From Labrenzia sp. PHM005 (lineage in GTDB: Bacteria > Pseudomonadota > Alphaproteobacteria > Rhizobiales > Stappiaceae), in assembly GCF_006517275.1 (NCBI RefSeq), contig NZ_CP041191.1:4459001-4523000 (forward strand): 64,000 bases of DNA. Direction: 5' to 3'. The translations under genes and the position numbers were made by a program. The notes beneath the pieces were generated by a model, which had not been told where the DNA came from, made no database searches, and worked only from the letters and a program-made list of their open reading frames with translations. Positions 44,323 through 53,325 of the stretch are shown here, piece after piece (the first letter of the stretch is position 1; the number at the start of each line of letters is the position of its first letter).

Positions 44323-44733
44323 ATGAGCACACAGCACAGCTGGCCGAAGCTGCCGCCATTTCAAACCGGCATCAAGGGCCGCTGCCCGCGCTGCGGTGAG
44401 GGTAAGATTTTCGATGGCTTCCTGACCATGGCCAAGGGCTGCAAACATTGCGGTCTGGATTACAGCTTTGCCGATCCGGCAGATGGCCCGGCGTTCTTTG
44501 TAATCTGTTTTGGCTGCGTTCCGGCGGTGACGTTTGGCATTTGGCTGGAGATCGCGTTCCAGGCCCCCTACTGGGTCCATTTGTTCACCACTTTGCCGCT
44601 GATCCTGCTGACCTGCATTCCAATGCTGCGCCCTTTAAAGGGCTGGCTAGTGGCGAGTCAGTATTTTTATAAGGCCCAGGAAGGCCAGCTGGTGACAGCG
44701 GAAGACGCTCAATCTGACACGGCACCGGGGTAA
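44323..44733 (+). CDS. DUF983 membrane protein (second copy)
   Basis: 136 residues. Zinc-knuckle cysteines in KGRCPRCGEGKIFDGFLTMA and KGCKHCGLDY, then two membrane helices (FFVICFGCVPAVTFGIWLEI and LPLILLTCIPMLRPLKGWLV). Same family as 12773-13237, but standing alone with its own terminator-like hairpin 3 nt after the stop. Function unknown. Confidence 0.9.
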   Translation: MSTQHSWPKLPPFQTGIKGRCPRCGEGKIFDGFLTMAKGCKHCGLDYSFADPADGPAFFVICFGCVPAVTFGIWLEIAFQAPYWVHLFTTLPLILLTCIPMLRPLKGWLVASQYFYKAQEGQLVTAEDAQSDTAPG

Positions 44734-44736
44734 CTC

Positions 44737-44755
44737 CAGCGGGACGCTGTTTTTT
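44737..44755 (+). terminator. rho-independent terminator after DUF983
   Basis: Five-base stem CAGCG/CGCTG with a GGA loop and six T, starting 3 nt after the stop codon. Confidence 0.65.
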
Positions 44756-44895
44756 CAAGGCGCAGCCCTGCCGTGGATCCGAGCCTTGGTTTCGCGTCTT
44801 TGCTTTTGGATCAGCTCCTTAAAGCGACAAAACAGAAATTCGGGAACGCTGTTTGCCGTTCATCCTTGGGACGGCACTCCAGCGGAACCGGCGGC

Positions 44896-44944
44896 CCGGC
44901 CCCCGCCCCATCCCTCAATCCCGAGGGAGGGGGCCGGAGTTTTT
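44896..44944 (+). terminator. second, GC-rich hairpin with T tract
   Basis: CCGGCCCC (44896-44903) pairs with GGGGCCGG (44930-44937), and TCCCTC pairs with GAGGGA inside; AGTTTTT follows. It could back up the upstream terminator. Confidence 0.5.
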
Positions 44945-45037
44945 CATCGCATTGGTCTATTTGCGCACCAGTCTCATTGTCACGGCCTATTTTGACGATT
45001 TTGGTTTAGCGCTGCAGAGCCCTACATTTTTCGTCAA

Positions 45038-46240
45038 TTAGTGACCGCCACCGGCAAGCCCGACGCCAGAGACCAGAGCAATCCACACCTTGATGCGAAG
45101 GCCCCAGGCCTTAATAATCCCAAGACCGCCCAAAACGTGTCCCATCAATCCATGACCGAGATTTCGGTCGTAGGTCTGGACAATACAGCCGCTGCCGTTG
45201 ATCAGCTTCTGTTCGTGTTCGGGATAGACCATCTCAAGCAGAACTGTCACTTCACCGCGCGCCGAGAACTGTGAAGGTTCCAGCAATCGGCCTGTCGCTG
45301 TTATCTGACCGGCCGCGATTTCTGGCTGGATACCGACGATGCGTGCCGGAAGAACCGCATCCACCATGGCAATGTTGAAATTTGTGTCGCAGGCGACCTC
45401 GGCGGGCATACCAACGTAGAGGATTGAGCGGGCAACTTGCGAGAACCCTGCAAGAACCCGTTTGGGATGCTCAGGATCCCGGTCGGGGATAATCAACATC
45501 GCAGGACTGGTCGCGATTTGTGAGGCGCGCGCACCAACATGCAAGGTCAGCTGATCAATCACCCCATCGACCTGAGATCGAACGACCGTTTTTTCCAATT
45601 CCACATTTGCTTGTTTAAGTGCGGAATTGGCACTTTCCCGTTGGGCAGGAAGAACTTCGTCCAATTGAAGATTGGCCTCATCAAGCGCCGCTTGCGCTTG
45701 CGATACCTTTGCTTCAGCCGCATCCATATCAGCAACGGCTGCTTCATAACGGCTTGCGGTATAGGCTGCCGACTTGCGGAGACGCAGCTCTTCCTGATCT
45801 TCAAAAACTTCAGAAGCTTGTTGCAGGATCGCCTTTTCCCTGTCCACAGAAGCTTCAGCCGAACGGACTTGAGCTTGCGCCAGAGCAAAGGACTTCTCGA
45901 TTTCGACCAGCTTCAACTCAGCTGTCCGCACGGCAGCCTGCTCTGTTTCATCACTGACTGCAAACAGGATTTGGCCGGGCTCTACTCTCGACCCGTTGTC
46001 TACCTCAATGCGCGTCACGGTGCCGCCATTCTCACTGACGACAGGGACAGTCCGAAACGGCACAAAGCCCGTGTAAGACTTTGGGTAGTAGTAGAAAACG
46101 GTAAAGAACACCGCAAAGGCCAACGCCAGCCATGCAAACAGAGCGATATGCACGTTGTAGAGCGTGATCGGAATTCCGCGCCAGCGCAGATAGAGGATCC
46201 GCAAAACGAACGGGATCGACGTTACGGTCAACTCAATCAT
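45038..46240 (-). CDS. HlyD/EmrA-like membrane-fusion adaptor
   Basis: 400 residues. One membrane helix near residues 31-50 (ALFAWLALAFAVFFTVFYYY) is followed by a barrel-sandwich hybrid half (ENGGTVTRIEVDNGSRVEPG), a long coiled coil (about residues 95-205, many A/E/Q heptads) and the second half (VVRSQVDGVIDQLTLHVGA). The C-terminus ends in another hydrophobic stretch (VWIALVSGVGLAGGGH). Such adaptors link an inner-membrane pump to an outer-membrane channel, but no pump or TolC homologue is adjacent. Its start overlaps the upstream membrane gene by 8 nt. Confidence 0.8.
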   Translation of the reverse strand: MIELTVTSIPFVLRILYLRWRGIPITLYNVHIALFAWLALAFAVFFTVFYYYPKSYTGFVPFRTVPVVSENGGTVTRIEVDNGSRVEPGQILFAVSDETEQAAVRTAELKLVEIEKSFALAQAQVRSAEASVDREKAILQQASEVFEDQEELRLRKSAAYTASRYEAAVADMDAAEAKVSQAQAALDEANLQLDEVLPAQRESANSALKQANVELEKTVVRSQVDGVIDQLTLHVGARASQIATSPAMLIIPDRDPEHPKRVLAGFSQVARSILYVGMPAEVACDTNFNIAMVDAVLPARIVGIQPEIAAGQITATGRLLEPSQFSARGEVTVLLEMVYPEHEQKLINGSGCIVQTYDRNLGHGLMGHVLGGLGIIKAWGLRIKVWIALVSGVGLAGGGH

Positions 46241-46850
46241 TGTCGGTCACTCCCGCAAATTTCGGCGATGCTTTTTGTGTTAGTGCGGGCGGTGGGCCGC
46301 TTGCCTCCGAGCCGGGGTCGACAGTCTGAGCCGCTGAATTGCCGGGTCCGTTTTCCTGTGAGGGCCGCACTCGATTGCCATACCGGTCATGTTCACCCAA
46401 GTGCTCATGCTGCAACTCTTCAAGCATGAGGCCTTCCAGCTCTCCTTTGAGGGTGTGTTCCTTCATCGGCTCAAACCAAAGCATCAAATCGCGCGCAAGG
46501 GCTGTCGCGATCAAGGATAACGGCAGAAGAATGCTGAAATGACTTAAGGGCGGAAAAATCTCATAGGCAAACGCGACCATCAACAACGTTGGAATGGTGG
46601 TCTGAAGCGGCGTCCCCTCGTTATGCCGCTCGGCAAATCGGTCGAACCGCGCATAGAGGTGGAAGACAGCGAAGACCAAGAGAAAGAGCAGGATGAGCGC
46701 CGAAAAGGCCGTGGTATCCGTTTCTCCCGGCGGCGCCCACCAAGGAACTGTTTGCGTCATTTTCTCTGCTGTTGACGCCGGGGCCGGAGTTGAGAACACC
46801 CCCAATGGGGCAAGCCAAAGACAAAGGGATTTCAATTGGCTTGGTTTCAT
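46233..46850 (-). CDS. hypothetical membrane protein, operon partner of the adaptor
   Basis: 205 residues from the ATG at 46850 (ACGGAG at 9 nt). An N-terminal hydrophobic segment (LKSLCLWLAPLGVFSTPAPAS) looks like a signal peptide; further helices are FSALILLFLLVFAVFHLYA and FSILLPLSLIATALARDLML. The C-terminal ~70 residues are hydrophilic, rich in E, H, P and Q. No family recognised. Its last 8 nt overlap the adaptor's start, implying translational coupling and a joint role. Confidence 0.7.
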   Translation of the reverse strand: MKPSQLKSLCLWLAPLGVFSTPAPASTAEKMTQTVPWWAPPGETDTTAFSALILLFLLVFAVFHLYARFDRFAERHNEGTPLQTTIPTLLMVAFAYEIFPPLSHFSILLPLSLIATALARDLMLWFEPMKEHTLKGELEGLMLEELQHEHLGEHDRYGNRVRPSQENGPGNSAAQTVDPGSEASGPPPALTQKASPKFAGVTDND

Positions 46851-47158
46851 TACGTCTAACTCCGTTAAGTATTTCATGTGGCACGGAGGAGTTCGACCAG
46901 CCAATCGAAAAAACCACCGCCCAAAAAATCATTCCGATGCACAATCTATAAGGTCCGCTTTGCGGAAACTTCCAGAAACTGACCAAACGATATCCAAATA
47001 CTCAAATCAATAATACGTTTATCGGATTCGCTGATTCAGTTTCATTATTTTGAATTTGTCAGCAAATTCAATCGACAGGATAAAATTCCACTGCGGAAAA
47101 GCCGCGAGTTTCCTGATCGGACAGGCCCTACTCCGACAAACGTTTGTCATCGCAGAAT
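46851..47158. other. 308-bp AT-rich promoter region
   Basis: No gene is seen. It precedes the membrane protein/adaptor operon and holds an inverted repeat, GAATTTG-TCAG-CAAATTC (47052-47069), that could be an operator. Confidence 0.6.
47052..47069. promoter_or_regulatory. 7-4-7 inverted repeat, operator candidate
   Basis: GAATTTG and CAAATTC are perfect inverse copies separated by TCAG, in AT-rich sequence about 200 bp upstream of the membrane/adaptor operon. Confidence 0.35.
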
Positions 47159-49255
47159 CTAGACTGTCCGTAACCACACCGCTGTGTCGTGATAGGCAGC
47201 GCCGCCATACGGCGCGACGGGATCTGCGCCGGTGAGCGTATTAATGCCGCGACCGTCCTCAAATGCCTCATTCGGCCAGATGCCTTCAGAAATTACTGTG
47301 CCGGGCGCAACTGTATCCACCAGACGGGCATGTAAAATGATAGAGCCGCGGCGGTTGCCCATTTTGACTTTCACACCGTCCTCAATCCCGAACCGGGCCG
47401 CATCTTCCGGACGCAGCCAGGCTTCCGGCCGGCCTTCTTTCTTGCGCGATCCGTCTGTTTCATTGAAGCTGGAATTTAGGAACGAGCGTGCCGGAGCCGT
47501 CACCAGGCGCAGCGGATGGTCTTCGCTCGCTGCTTCAATCGCCTCCCATTGATCCGGCAATTCCGGCATCTGCTGCCACGGGCCAAAGGGCTCGCCCGCC
47601 GGTTTGTTTGGTGCGGCCGACCGGCCCCAGTCCGGCTTGAAGTGGAACTTGCCATCAGCATGGCCAAAGCCATTTAGATAATGCGCGTCATCAAACTCCG
47701 GCTGTAGGTCGATCCACTTGGATGCTTCCAACTCTTCCAAAGAGCCATAGCCGGAGTTTTCCAGCATCCAGCCGATATGATCGCGCGCGCTCATTTCAAA
47801 ACCTTGATGAGATTTTGAGTCAACGCGGGCTGCGATCTCATTCAAAACAAAAAGATTTTCCTTCGGACCTTCCGGCGGCTCAACCACCTTTGGTCCTAAA
47901 AGGATATATTGGTGGCCACCACCTTTATAGATGTCGTCATGCTCCAGAAACTGCGTTGCCGGCAGGACGATATCGGCCATCTCTGCCGTTTCTGTCATGA
48001 ACTGCTCATGGACGACGGTGAAAAGATCTTCGCGTTGAAACCCTTGCCGGACCAACTCTTGTTCTGGAGCAACCGACATCGGGTTGGTGTTCTGGATCAG
48101 CATCGCCTTCACCGGCGGACCATCCAGAAGCGCCTCTTCATCACCGGTCAGAATGCGGCCGACCAGGCTCTGATCGAGGGCTCGCACCGACGGATCAGCT
48201 AAACTGCCCGCCTCGATCATTTCCTTATTCAGATGATAGATGGCGCCATTGTTGTGGAACGCGCCGCCACCTTCATATTGCCAACAGCCGGTGACAGCGG
48301 CGATCGAGGCAGCGGCGTGCATGGCAACCGCCCCATTGCGCGCCCGCGTGAACCCGTAGCCCAGCCGGAAGAAGGTCTTTTTGACCTCGCCGATCATCCG
48401 GGCGACGTCTTCGATTTGTTGAACATCCAGGCCGGTAATCCCGGCCGCCCACTCCGGGGTGCGCTCTTTAAGATGTGAGTCCAGTTCTCTTGGGAAGTCA
48501 GTGTATTTGTTGAGATAATCCCAATCGGCAAAACCGTCGCGAAAGAGCACATGCATGATCGCGCAGGCAAGCGCTGCATCAGTTCCCGGTTTCAAAACCA
48601 GGCCAATATCCGCCTGTTTCATCGTCTCGGTCTTATAGACATCGATGACAATGATCTTCGCGCCGCGTTTCTTGCGGGCGGCAATCGCGTGGGTCATGAC
48701 GTTGACCTGGGTCGCGACTGGGTTGGTTCCCCAGATGACAATCTGATCAGAGAGTGCCATTTCGCGCGGGTCCGGCCCTGCAAGTTTGCCGGTTCCGGCG
48801 ACGTAACCCGTCCAGGCCATATTGGTGCAGAAACTGTCGAATTGACGCGAATAACCCTTGGCGTGGCGCAGACGATGGATACTGTCACGCTGCACCAGCC
48901 CCATCGTTCCGGCATAGTGATAGGGCCAGACGCTCTCAGCGCCGAAGTCCGCTTCCGCTGCCAAAAACTTCTGCGCGATCAGATCGAGCGCTGCGTCCCA
49001 AGAAATCTCCTCGAACCGGCCCTCCCCCTTTTTGCCGGTACGGCGGAGAGGTTTCAGCAACCTTTCGGGGTGATAAAGACGCTCCGCATAGCGCGCGACC
49101 TTGGCGCAGACGACACCAGCCGTATAAGCGTTGTCCTTGGCCCCATTCAACCGCTTGATCTTGCCCTGGTCATCAAAACTGACATCCAGCGCACAGGTGG
49201 ACGGACAGTCATGGGGACAGGCAGAAAAGGCTGATTTTGGCGGCTGCTGCGTCAT
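47159..49255 (-). CDS. molybdopterin oxidoreductase (DMSO reductase family)
   Basis: 698 residues. The N-terminal 4Fe-4S site is CPHDCPSTCALDV plus the later VVCAK. Mo-bis-MGD domain features follow: IWGTNPVATQVNVMTHAI, DVYKTETMKQADIGLVLKPG, YGFTRARNGAVAMHAAAS, and the C-terminal beta-barrel with FEDGRGINTLTG. No twin-arginine signal is seen, so it is probably cytosolic. The group is often annotated as a putative formate dehydrogenase/oxidoreductase, but the substrate is not determined. No electron-transfer subunits lie next to it; it stands alone. Confidence 0.88.
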   Translation of the reverse strand: MTQQPPKSAFSACPHDCPSTCALDVSFDDQGKIKRLNGAKDNAYTAGVVCAKVARYAERLYHPERLLKPLRRTGKKGEGRFEEISWDAALDLIAQKFLAAEADFGAESVWPYHYAGTMGLVQRDSIHRLRHAKGYSRQFDSFCTNMAWTGYVAGTGKLAGPDPREMALSDQIVIWGTNPVATQVNVMTHAIAARKKRGAKIIVIDVYKTETMKQADIGLVLKPGTDAALACAIMHVLFRDGFADWDYLNKYTDFPRELDSHLKERTPEWAAGITGLDVQQIEDVARMIGEVKKTFFRLGYGFTRARNGAVAMHAAASIAAVTGCWQYEGGGAFHNNGAIYHLNKEMIEAGSLADPSVRALDQSLVGRILTGDEEALLDGPPVKAMLIQNTNPMSVAPEQELVRQGFQREDLFTVVHEQFMTETAEMADIVLPATQFLEHDDIYKGGGHQYILLGPKVVEPPEGPKENLFVLNEIAARVDSKSHQGFEMSARDHIGWMLENSGYGSLEELEASKWIDLQPEFDDAHYLNGFGHADGKFHFKPDWGRSAAPNKPAGEPFGPWQQMPELPDQWEAIEAASEDHPLRLVTAPARSFLNSSFNETDGSRKKEGRPEAWLRPEDAARFGIEDGVKVKMGNRRGSIILHARLVDTVAPGTVISEGIWPNEAFEDGRGINTLTGADPVAPYGGAAYHDTAVWLRTV

Positions 49256-49353
49256 GGATCATTCCGGTCTTTGAACACGAACGATCCTTATCCCTTCAAC
49301 GCGGCACACCCGTCAAGCACCGCATTGTTTGGGTGACATTTCTGTTTTTCCGC

Positions 49354-49791
49354 CTACCCGCCACGCAGTCTGATGCGGGCGTCGCGGTCGTGCCACTTGG
49401 TTTGAAATTCCTCGATTGTTACGACGCCATCGTTGTTGCCGTCCATCATGTCGACCCAGCTGCCGGAATTCGACATGAACTCACCGGCAGACACCTTGCC
49501 GTCACCATTGATGTCGTTCAGGTCCAGACCTCTTAAGATGGTTGTATTTGCCGGTTCTGACTGCTCCTGGCCCGCTGCTGAAAATTCGTTGCTGTCCAGA
49601 TAACCGTCCTTGTTGGCATCCAATTTAGCAAAGAGAGCCTGTCTGCGCTTTTCGGCTTCTTCGACAGAAACCTCTCCGTCGTTGTTGATGTCCCATCGTT
49701 CCATGAAACTGGCGCCAGCTTCGTCTGCTGCCCATGCATGTGGTGCAGCCAGCACCCCAACAACGAACGCCAGCAAGATTTTCCGTTTCAT
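49354..49791 (-). CDS. secreted EF-hand calcium-binding protein
   Basis: 145 residues from the ATG at 49791 (AGGGG at 8 nt; earlier in-frame codons at 49863 are rejected because a terminator lies there). The signal peptide is KRKILLAFVVGVLAAPHAWA. Four EF-hand loops are visible: DINNDGEVSVEE, DANKDGYLDSNE, DINGDGKVSAGE and DGNNDGVVTIEE, each with the D-x-[DN]-x-DG pattern. A calmodulin-like periplasmic or secreted calcium binder; partner unknown. It follows the YHYH gene on the same strand, separated by a terminator hairpin. Confidence 0.85.
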   Translation of the reverse strand: MKRKILLAFVVGVLAAPHAWAADEAGASFMERWDINNDGEVSVEEAEKRRQALFAKLDANKDGYLDSNEFSAAGQEQSEPANTTILRGLDLNDINGDGKVSAGEFMSNSGSWVDMMDGNNDGVVTIEEFQTKWHDRDARIRLRGG

Positions 49792-49843
49792 CAATTTGCC
49801 CCTAATCCCCAAAGTATTGGACGCAGGCACATTCCAAGAATGG

Positions 49844-49869
49844 AAAAGAGTGCGTGCCGCCACGCACTC
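49844..49869 (-). terminator. terminator between the YHYH and EF-hand genes (minus strand)
   Basis: GAGTGCGTG (49848-49856) and CACGCACTC (49861-49869) are a perfect 9-bp stem with a CCGC loop. Read on the minus strand it is followed by TTTT, 12 nt after the YHYH stop. Confidence 0.8.
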
Positions 49870-49881
49870 TTGTTGCTTTAT

Positions 49882-51015
49882 TCAGCTGCCACTGCAAGGC
49901 CCGCGGCCGCCCTGGCGGCGTTGCCCTTGACGGGGCCCAGCGCCTGGCGGCGGTGGACGGTGACCGCCTTGAAGGAACCGGGGCCTGTGCCCGCCCTGCG
50001 CCTGAATGAGCGTCAACGCGGTGTCGCTGTTGTCAGAAAAGGCAGTAAAGTCGATGGTTTGCGCGGACGTGTCCGTTTCCTCTGCCAAGGCCGCAAATTG
50101 GGCTTCGGCCTCACCGGCATCTACATCCGCCCGGCGCTTCAGCCGCTTAAAACTGCTGTCCGGCGAGCCCATCCAGCAGCGCGGAATATAGGGAAACTGA
50201 TCTGTCAGCACATAATGATAGGTGCCTTTGGGGTATTCCGGAGTAACAGCAAAGCGGCCGTTGCACTGGTCCAAATCCCCGGCGCCGCGCACATAGGCCC
50301 AGTCCTGGGTGAATTTGCCGTTGTAGCGTCCGCCCGGCCCGCTCGGCCGTGTTCCTGACTTGATCCGGTAGCTGCTTTTCAGCTTTTTGATGCCGGATTT
50401 CTTTTGCGGATTGGAATAGCCATAGGGGCCGTAAATTGGAAACCCGTCGGCGGCATAACCAATCAGCGCCGGTACGGACCGTCCACCTTCCGAGGCCAAA
50501 ACACCGGTCGGAATGCCGTGATAATGATAGGTGCCATCGGGCTGAACATGGGCATTGTATTTGTCCAAACCCAATTTGCAGGCCCCGCCCATGGCCTCAT
50601 AGTTCCAGCCGGACCGCCGGTTGTTTTGCCAGTATTCGGCGGTTCCCGGATCCATAACAACGCCGTTGAGAGCAATGCCGAAGACAGACCCTTGGGCGTT
50701 GGTTGCACGACCGTTTTTGCGTGGGGCCAGCGGCACTTTCAAATTGTAGTTCTTTTTGGAGATGCGATGCGGATTGTTGCGGTTCGGAAAACTGCCCGGC
50801 GACTTGATCGGATAGCCATTGGCGCGGATCCGCCGCTTGTTGCCGTCTACCGTGATGTTAGCGGACGCCTCTGCTTCGGGTACCAGCAGGTGCAGAATAT
50901 CTTCGCCGAAATGACTGTGTTCCAGGTCTTCTTCACCGGAAATCGGTGACGCGCTGTCATGTGCACCGGCGGGCGTTACCGCCAATGCGCAAATGAGAAA
51001 TGCCGTTGTGCGCAT
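49882..51015 (-). CDS. YHYH-domain secreted protein
   Basis: 377 residues from the ATG at 51015 (GGGAGA at 6 nt). Signal peptide RTTAFLICALAVTPAGA, then the YHYH domain with the eponymous GTYHYHGIPTG, PALIGYAADGFPIYGPYGY, and GTYHYVLTDQFPYIPRCWMG. The C-terminus is low complexity (GGHRPRFLQGGHRPPPPG) and very Gly/Pro/Arg rich. The family is of unknown function and found in secreted marine bacterial proteins. It lies upstream of the EF-hand gene on the same strand, with a terminator between. Confidence 0.82.
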   Translation of the reverse strand: MRTTAFLICALAVTPAGAHDSASPISGEEDLEHSHFGEDILHLLVPEAEASANITVDGNKRRIRANGYPIKSPGSFPNRNNPHRISKKNYNLKVPLAPRKNGRATNAQGSVFGIALNGVVMDPGTAEYWQNNRRSGWNYEAMGGACKLGLDKYNAHVQPDGTYHYHGIPTGVLASEGGRSVPALIGYAADGFPIYGPYGYSNPQKKSGIKKLKSSYRIKSGTRPSGPGGRYNGKFTQDWAYVRGAGDLDQCNGRFAVTPEYPKGTYHYVLTDQFPYIPRCWMGSPDSSFKRLKRRADVDAGEAEAQFAALAEETDTSAQTIDFTAFSDNSDTALTLIQAQGGHRPRFLQGGHRPPPPGAGPRQGQRRQGGRGPCSGS

Positions 51016-51188
51016 TTCAGTTCTCCCATGTCTTTCGCCCAAGACATGTCTTATATGGCCGCCCTGTCAAAGGAATGCTGTCGCCAAGGCGTCTTAAAAT
51101 GTTTCTGCGTGTAACAAACGGTAGCAGCCTGCGAAAATACCCACGGAAAACAAAGTACTGCCGCTCCGTGCTCCAGCGAACTCTGGAA

Positions 51189-51329
51189 GTCATCCCCGCC
51201 AACGTGCGGGGATCCACTCATTTCCAGCGTCTAGGGATTGGAACTCATTCATTGCAGCTCGGCTTGACCCCGAAAAACGCTTTCGGCGCGGTGAAACGTG
51301 GAATGGATCCCCGGCTCAAGTCCGGGGCA
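51189..51329. repeat. ~141-bp element with inverted palindromic ends (copy A)
   Basis: The left unit reads GTCATCCCCGCCAACGTGCG then GGGATCC; the right unit is an inverse relative, TGGATCCCCGGCTCAAGTCC then GGGG. Overall size and layout match the elements at 57575-57719 and 58648-58790. Confidence 0.7.
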
Positions 51330-51730
51330 AGCTCCCGCACATTTCCGCTGCGCGGGGCGGGATGACTTCAGTGTACGGACCAAGCGCATCCGTGTCCCTG
51401 CGCTCTCAGTACCGTCCCGGCCTTGAGCCGGGACCACAAACGAAACAGGCACCGGATCAGGTCCGGGGCGGCACGGGGCAACATGGACAGGTGATTTTGG
51501 CCGAGTGGTACATTTCTGTCCGCTGCCGTTGCACCGAACTCAAGTATCACCCCGGCCAACCGCAGCGCCGAGCAGGTGCCTGCTCGCCGCATTATTCGCC
51601 AAAGCTCTGCTTTCTATCCTTCGGCTCTGGAAATGAGTGGGCCCCGGGTTTCCGCTCCGCTGCACCCGGGGTGACATCCGGGGCTAGAGTTGCACAAACG
51701 GTCATCGACGGTAACAGGAGCGCCAAACGC

Positions 51731-51765
51731 AAAAAGGGCCAGCACCTTTTCAGGTGCCAGCCCTT
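51731..51765 (-). terminator. ndk terminator
   Basis: On the minus strand the arms GGGCTGGCACC and GGTGCTGGCCC pair (with two G-U pairs), followed by TTTTTG, about 25 nt after the ndk stop. Confidence 0.85.
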
Positions 51766-51789
51766 CTCAAAAAACTCAGCTAAAGAAAA

Positions 51790-52212
51790 TTAGCCGACCA
51801 GCTCGGTGCCGGAGAACCAGAAGGCGATTTCTTCTGCAGCGGTTTCCGGAGCGTCGGAGCCGTGAACGGAGTTTTCGCCGATGGACAGGGCGAATTCCTT
51901 ACGGATGGTGCCTTCGTCAGCGTCGGCCGGGTTGGTGGCGCCCATGACTTCACGGTTTTTCGCAATCGCGTTTTCACCTTCCAGAACCTGAACAACGGTC
52001 GGGCCGGAGGACATGAATTCGGTCAGTTCGCCGAAGAACGGACGCTCTTTGTGAACGGCATAGAAGGCTTCCGCTTCACGGATGGACATCCATACGCGCT
52101 TGGAGGCTACGACGCGCAGGCCGGCATCTTCGAATTTTTTGATGATGGCACCGGTCAGGTTCCGCTTGGTGGCGTCCGGCTTGATCATGGAAAACGTGCG
52201 TTCAATCGCCAT
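51790..52212 (-). CDS. ndk: nucleoside diphosphate kinase
   Basis: 140 residues. [20 protein letters not shown] at the start, then [36 protein letters not shown], and the catalytic histidine in [20 protein letters not shown]. It equilibrates (d)NTP pools by gamma-phosphate transfer. Monocistronic, with a terminator after the stop, and diverging from the DUF4344 gene. Confidence 0.97.
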   Translation of the reverse strand: MAIERTFSMIKPDATKRNLTGAIIKKFEDAGLRVVASKRVWMSIREAEAFYAVHKERPFFGELTEFMSSGPTVVQVLEGENAIAKNREVMGATNPADADEGTIRKEFALSIGENSVHGSDAPETAAEEIAFWFSGTELVG

Positions 52213-52449
52213 TTCATCGTCTTTCTTGAACTAGAGGGTGGGACCGGCCAAGTCCGCCGTGTCCTATGGTCTTTTTGAGAAATTTCGCGGCCTTAATAAC
52301 GGGGCCTTGCCCTGCCTGCAAGGGGGGCGGGCCATGACATTTTCATGTCGATGGCAGAAGGACGGATGACTTCGCCGCTGGCAATGACCCGAATTGCCGC
52401 CTAATCTGGTTTTTGAACTGTACGTGAACTTGTAAACAAGGCTTGTTGA

Positions 52450-53325
52450 ATGCGCCTCCCTTCGCCCAATTTTGCCAACCAGCTCCGCAACTTGCTCGCC
52501 TTTGTTTGCCTTGGATTTTTCGCAACCACTTTTCCCTTTGCCGCGATGGCGGACGGAAAAGCCGATCACAGACTTTCCATGGATGAGCGCCTGGCTGAAC
52601 TTTCTTCAGAAGAACTGGAAAACTTGCTTGTCTTTGTCGGTGGCAATGCGCTTTTCGCCACGTACCACGAAGCCGGACATATGCTGATTTCCGAATTCCG
52701 CATTCCGGTTTTGGGTCAGGAAGAAGACGCGGTCGACAATCTGGCAACCATCGTCATGCTATCCGATGAAACGGACGACCGGGACCTTTTGTTGATCAAT
52801 GCCATGATCGGCTGGTTTCTCGTCTCCTCAGATGAAGAAAACGATCTGGTCTTTTATGGCGAACACGATCTTGATGAACAGCGCGGGTACCGGATCCTGT
52901 GCCTGATGGTCGGCGCCGACGAAGAAACCTTCGCAGATATTGCCCGCGATCTTGAAATGCCGGATGAGCGGATCGAGAGCTGTGCTTACGACTATGCACA
53001 GACATCCGATTCCTGGCGGGAAGTGACAGATCCGCACACGAGTGACAGCGACGAGCCAGGAGGCAAGGTTACGGTTTCTCATGAACCAGCTTCTGAAGGC
53101 CTTGAGAGTGTCGTCTTGTTTATGAAAGAAGCTGAGATCCTGGAACAGGTGGCCGAAGACCTGGATACATACTTCAAGCTGCCGGAACAGATCACATTCC
53201 GGACAACGTCCTGCGGCGGGTCAAACGCCTATTGGGATGCAAACGATCGCTCTGTCACACTGTGCCATGAATTGCTCGGTGCCTTTGCTGAACTTTATTT
53301 GGACGAAATCGCAAACGCGGACTAG
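52450..53325 (+). CDS. DUF4344 secreted metallopeptidase-like protein
   Basis: 291 residues with a signal peptide (LLAFVCLGFFATTFPFAAMA). The zinc-protease-like helix is YHEAGHMLISEF (HExxH), and CHELLGAFAELY near the C-terminus is a second H-E pair. Cysteines in RILCLMVG, ESCAYDY, TTSCGGSN and LCHELL may form disulfides. DUF4344 is annotated as a putative metallopeptidase of unknown substrate. It converges with the membrane AraC gene, with a 4-nt overlap of the stops. Confidence 0.82.
   Translation: MRLPSPNFANQLRNLLAFVCLGFFATTFPFAAMADGKADHRLSMDERLAELSSEELENLLVFVGGNALFATYHEAGHMLISEFRIPVLGQEEDAVDNLATIVMLSDETDDRDLLLINAMIGWFLVSSDEENDLVFYGEHDLDEQRGYRILCLMVGADEETFADIARDLEMPDERIESCAYDYAQTSDSWREVTDPHTSDSDEPGGKVTVSHEPASEGLESVVLFMKEAEILEQVAEDLDTYFKLPEQITFRTTSCGGSNAYWDANDRSVTLCHELLGAFAELYLDEIANAD

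Larger units (their letters stand above)
44734..45037. other. 304-bp gap with two terminator-like hairpins
   Basis: No gene is seen. CAGCG-GGA-CGCTG followed by six T (44737-44755) is a likely terminator for the DUF983 gene. A longer GC hairpin, CCGGCCCC paired with GGGGCCGG (44896-44937) and an inner TCCCTC/GAGGGA, is followed by TTTT. The rest is unstructured. Confidence 0.6.
51043..51789. other. ~750-bp gene-less region rich in palindromic repeats
   Basis: No gene is seen. At least five CCCCG/CGGGG hairpins are present: 51192-51213, about 51305-51325, 51414-51434, about 51453-51467, and about 51640-51675. The first two form an inverted pair (51189-51329). The end next to ndk has the ndk terminator. 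Confidence 0.7.
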
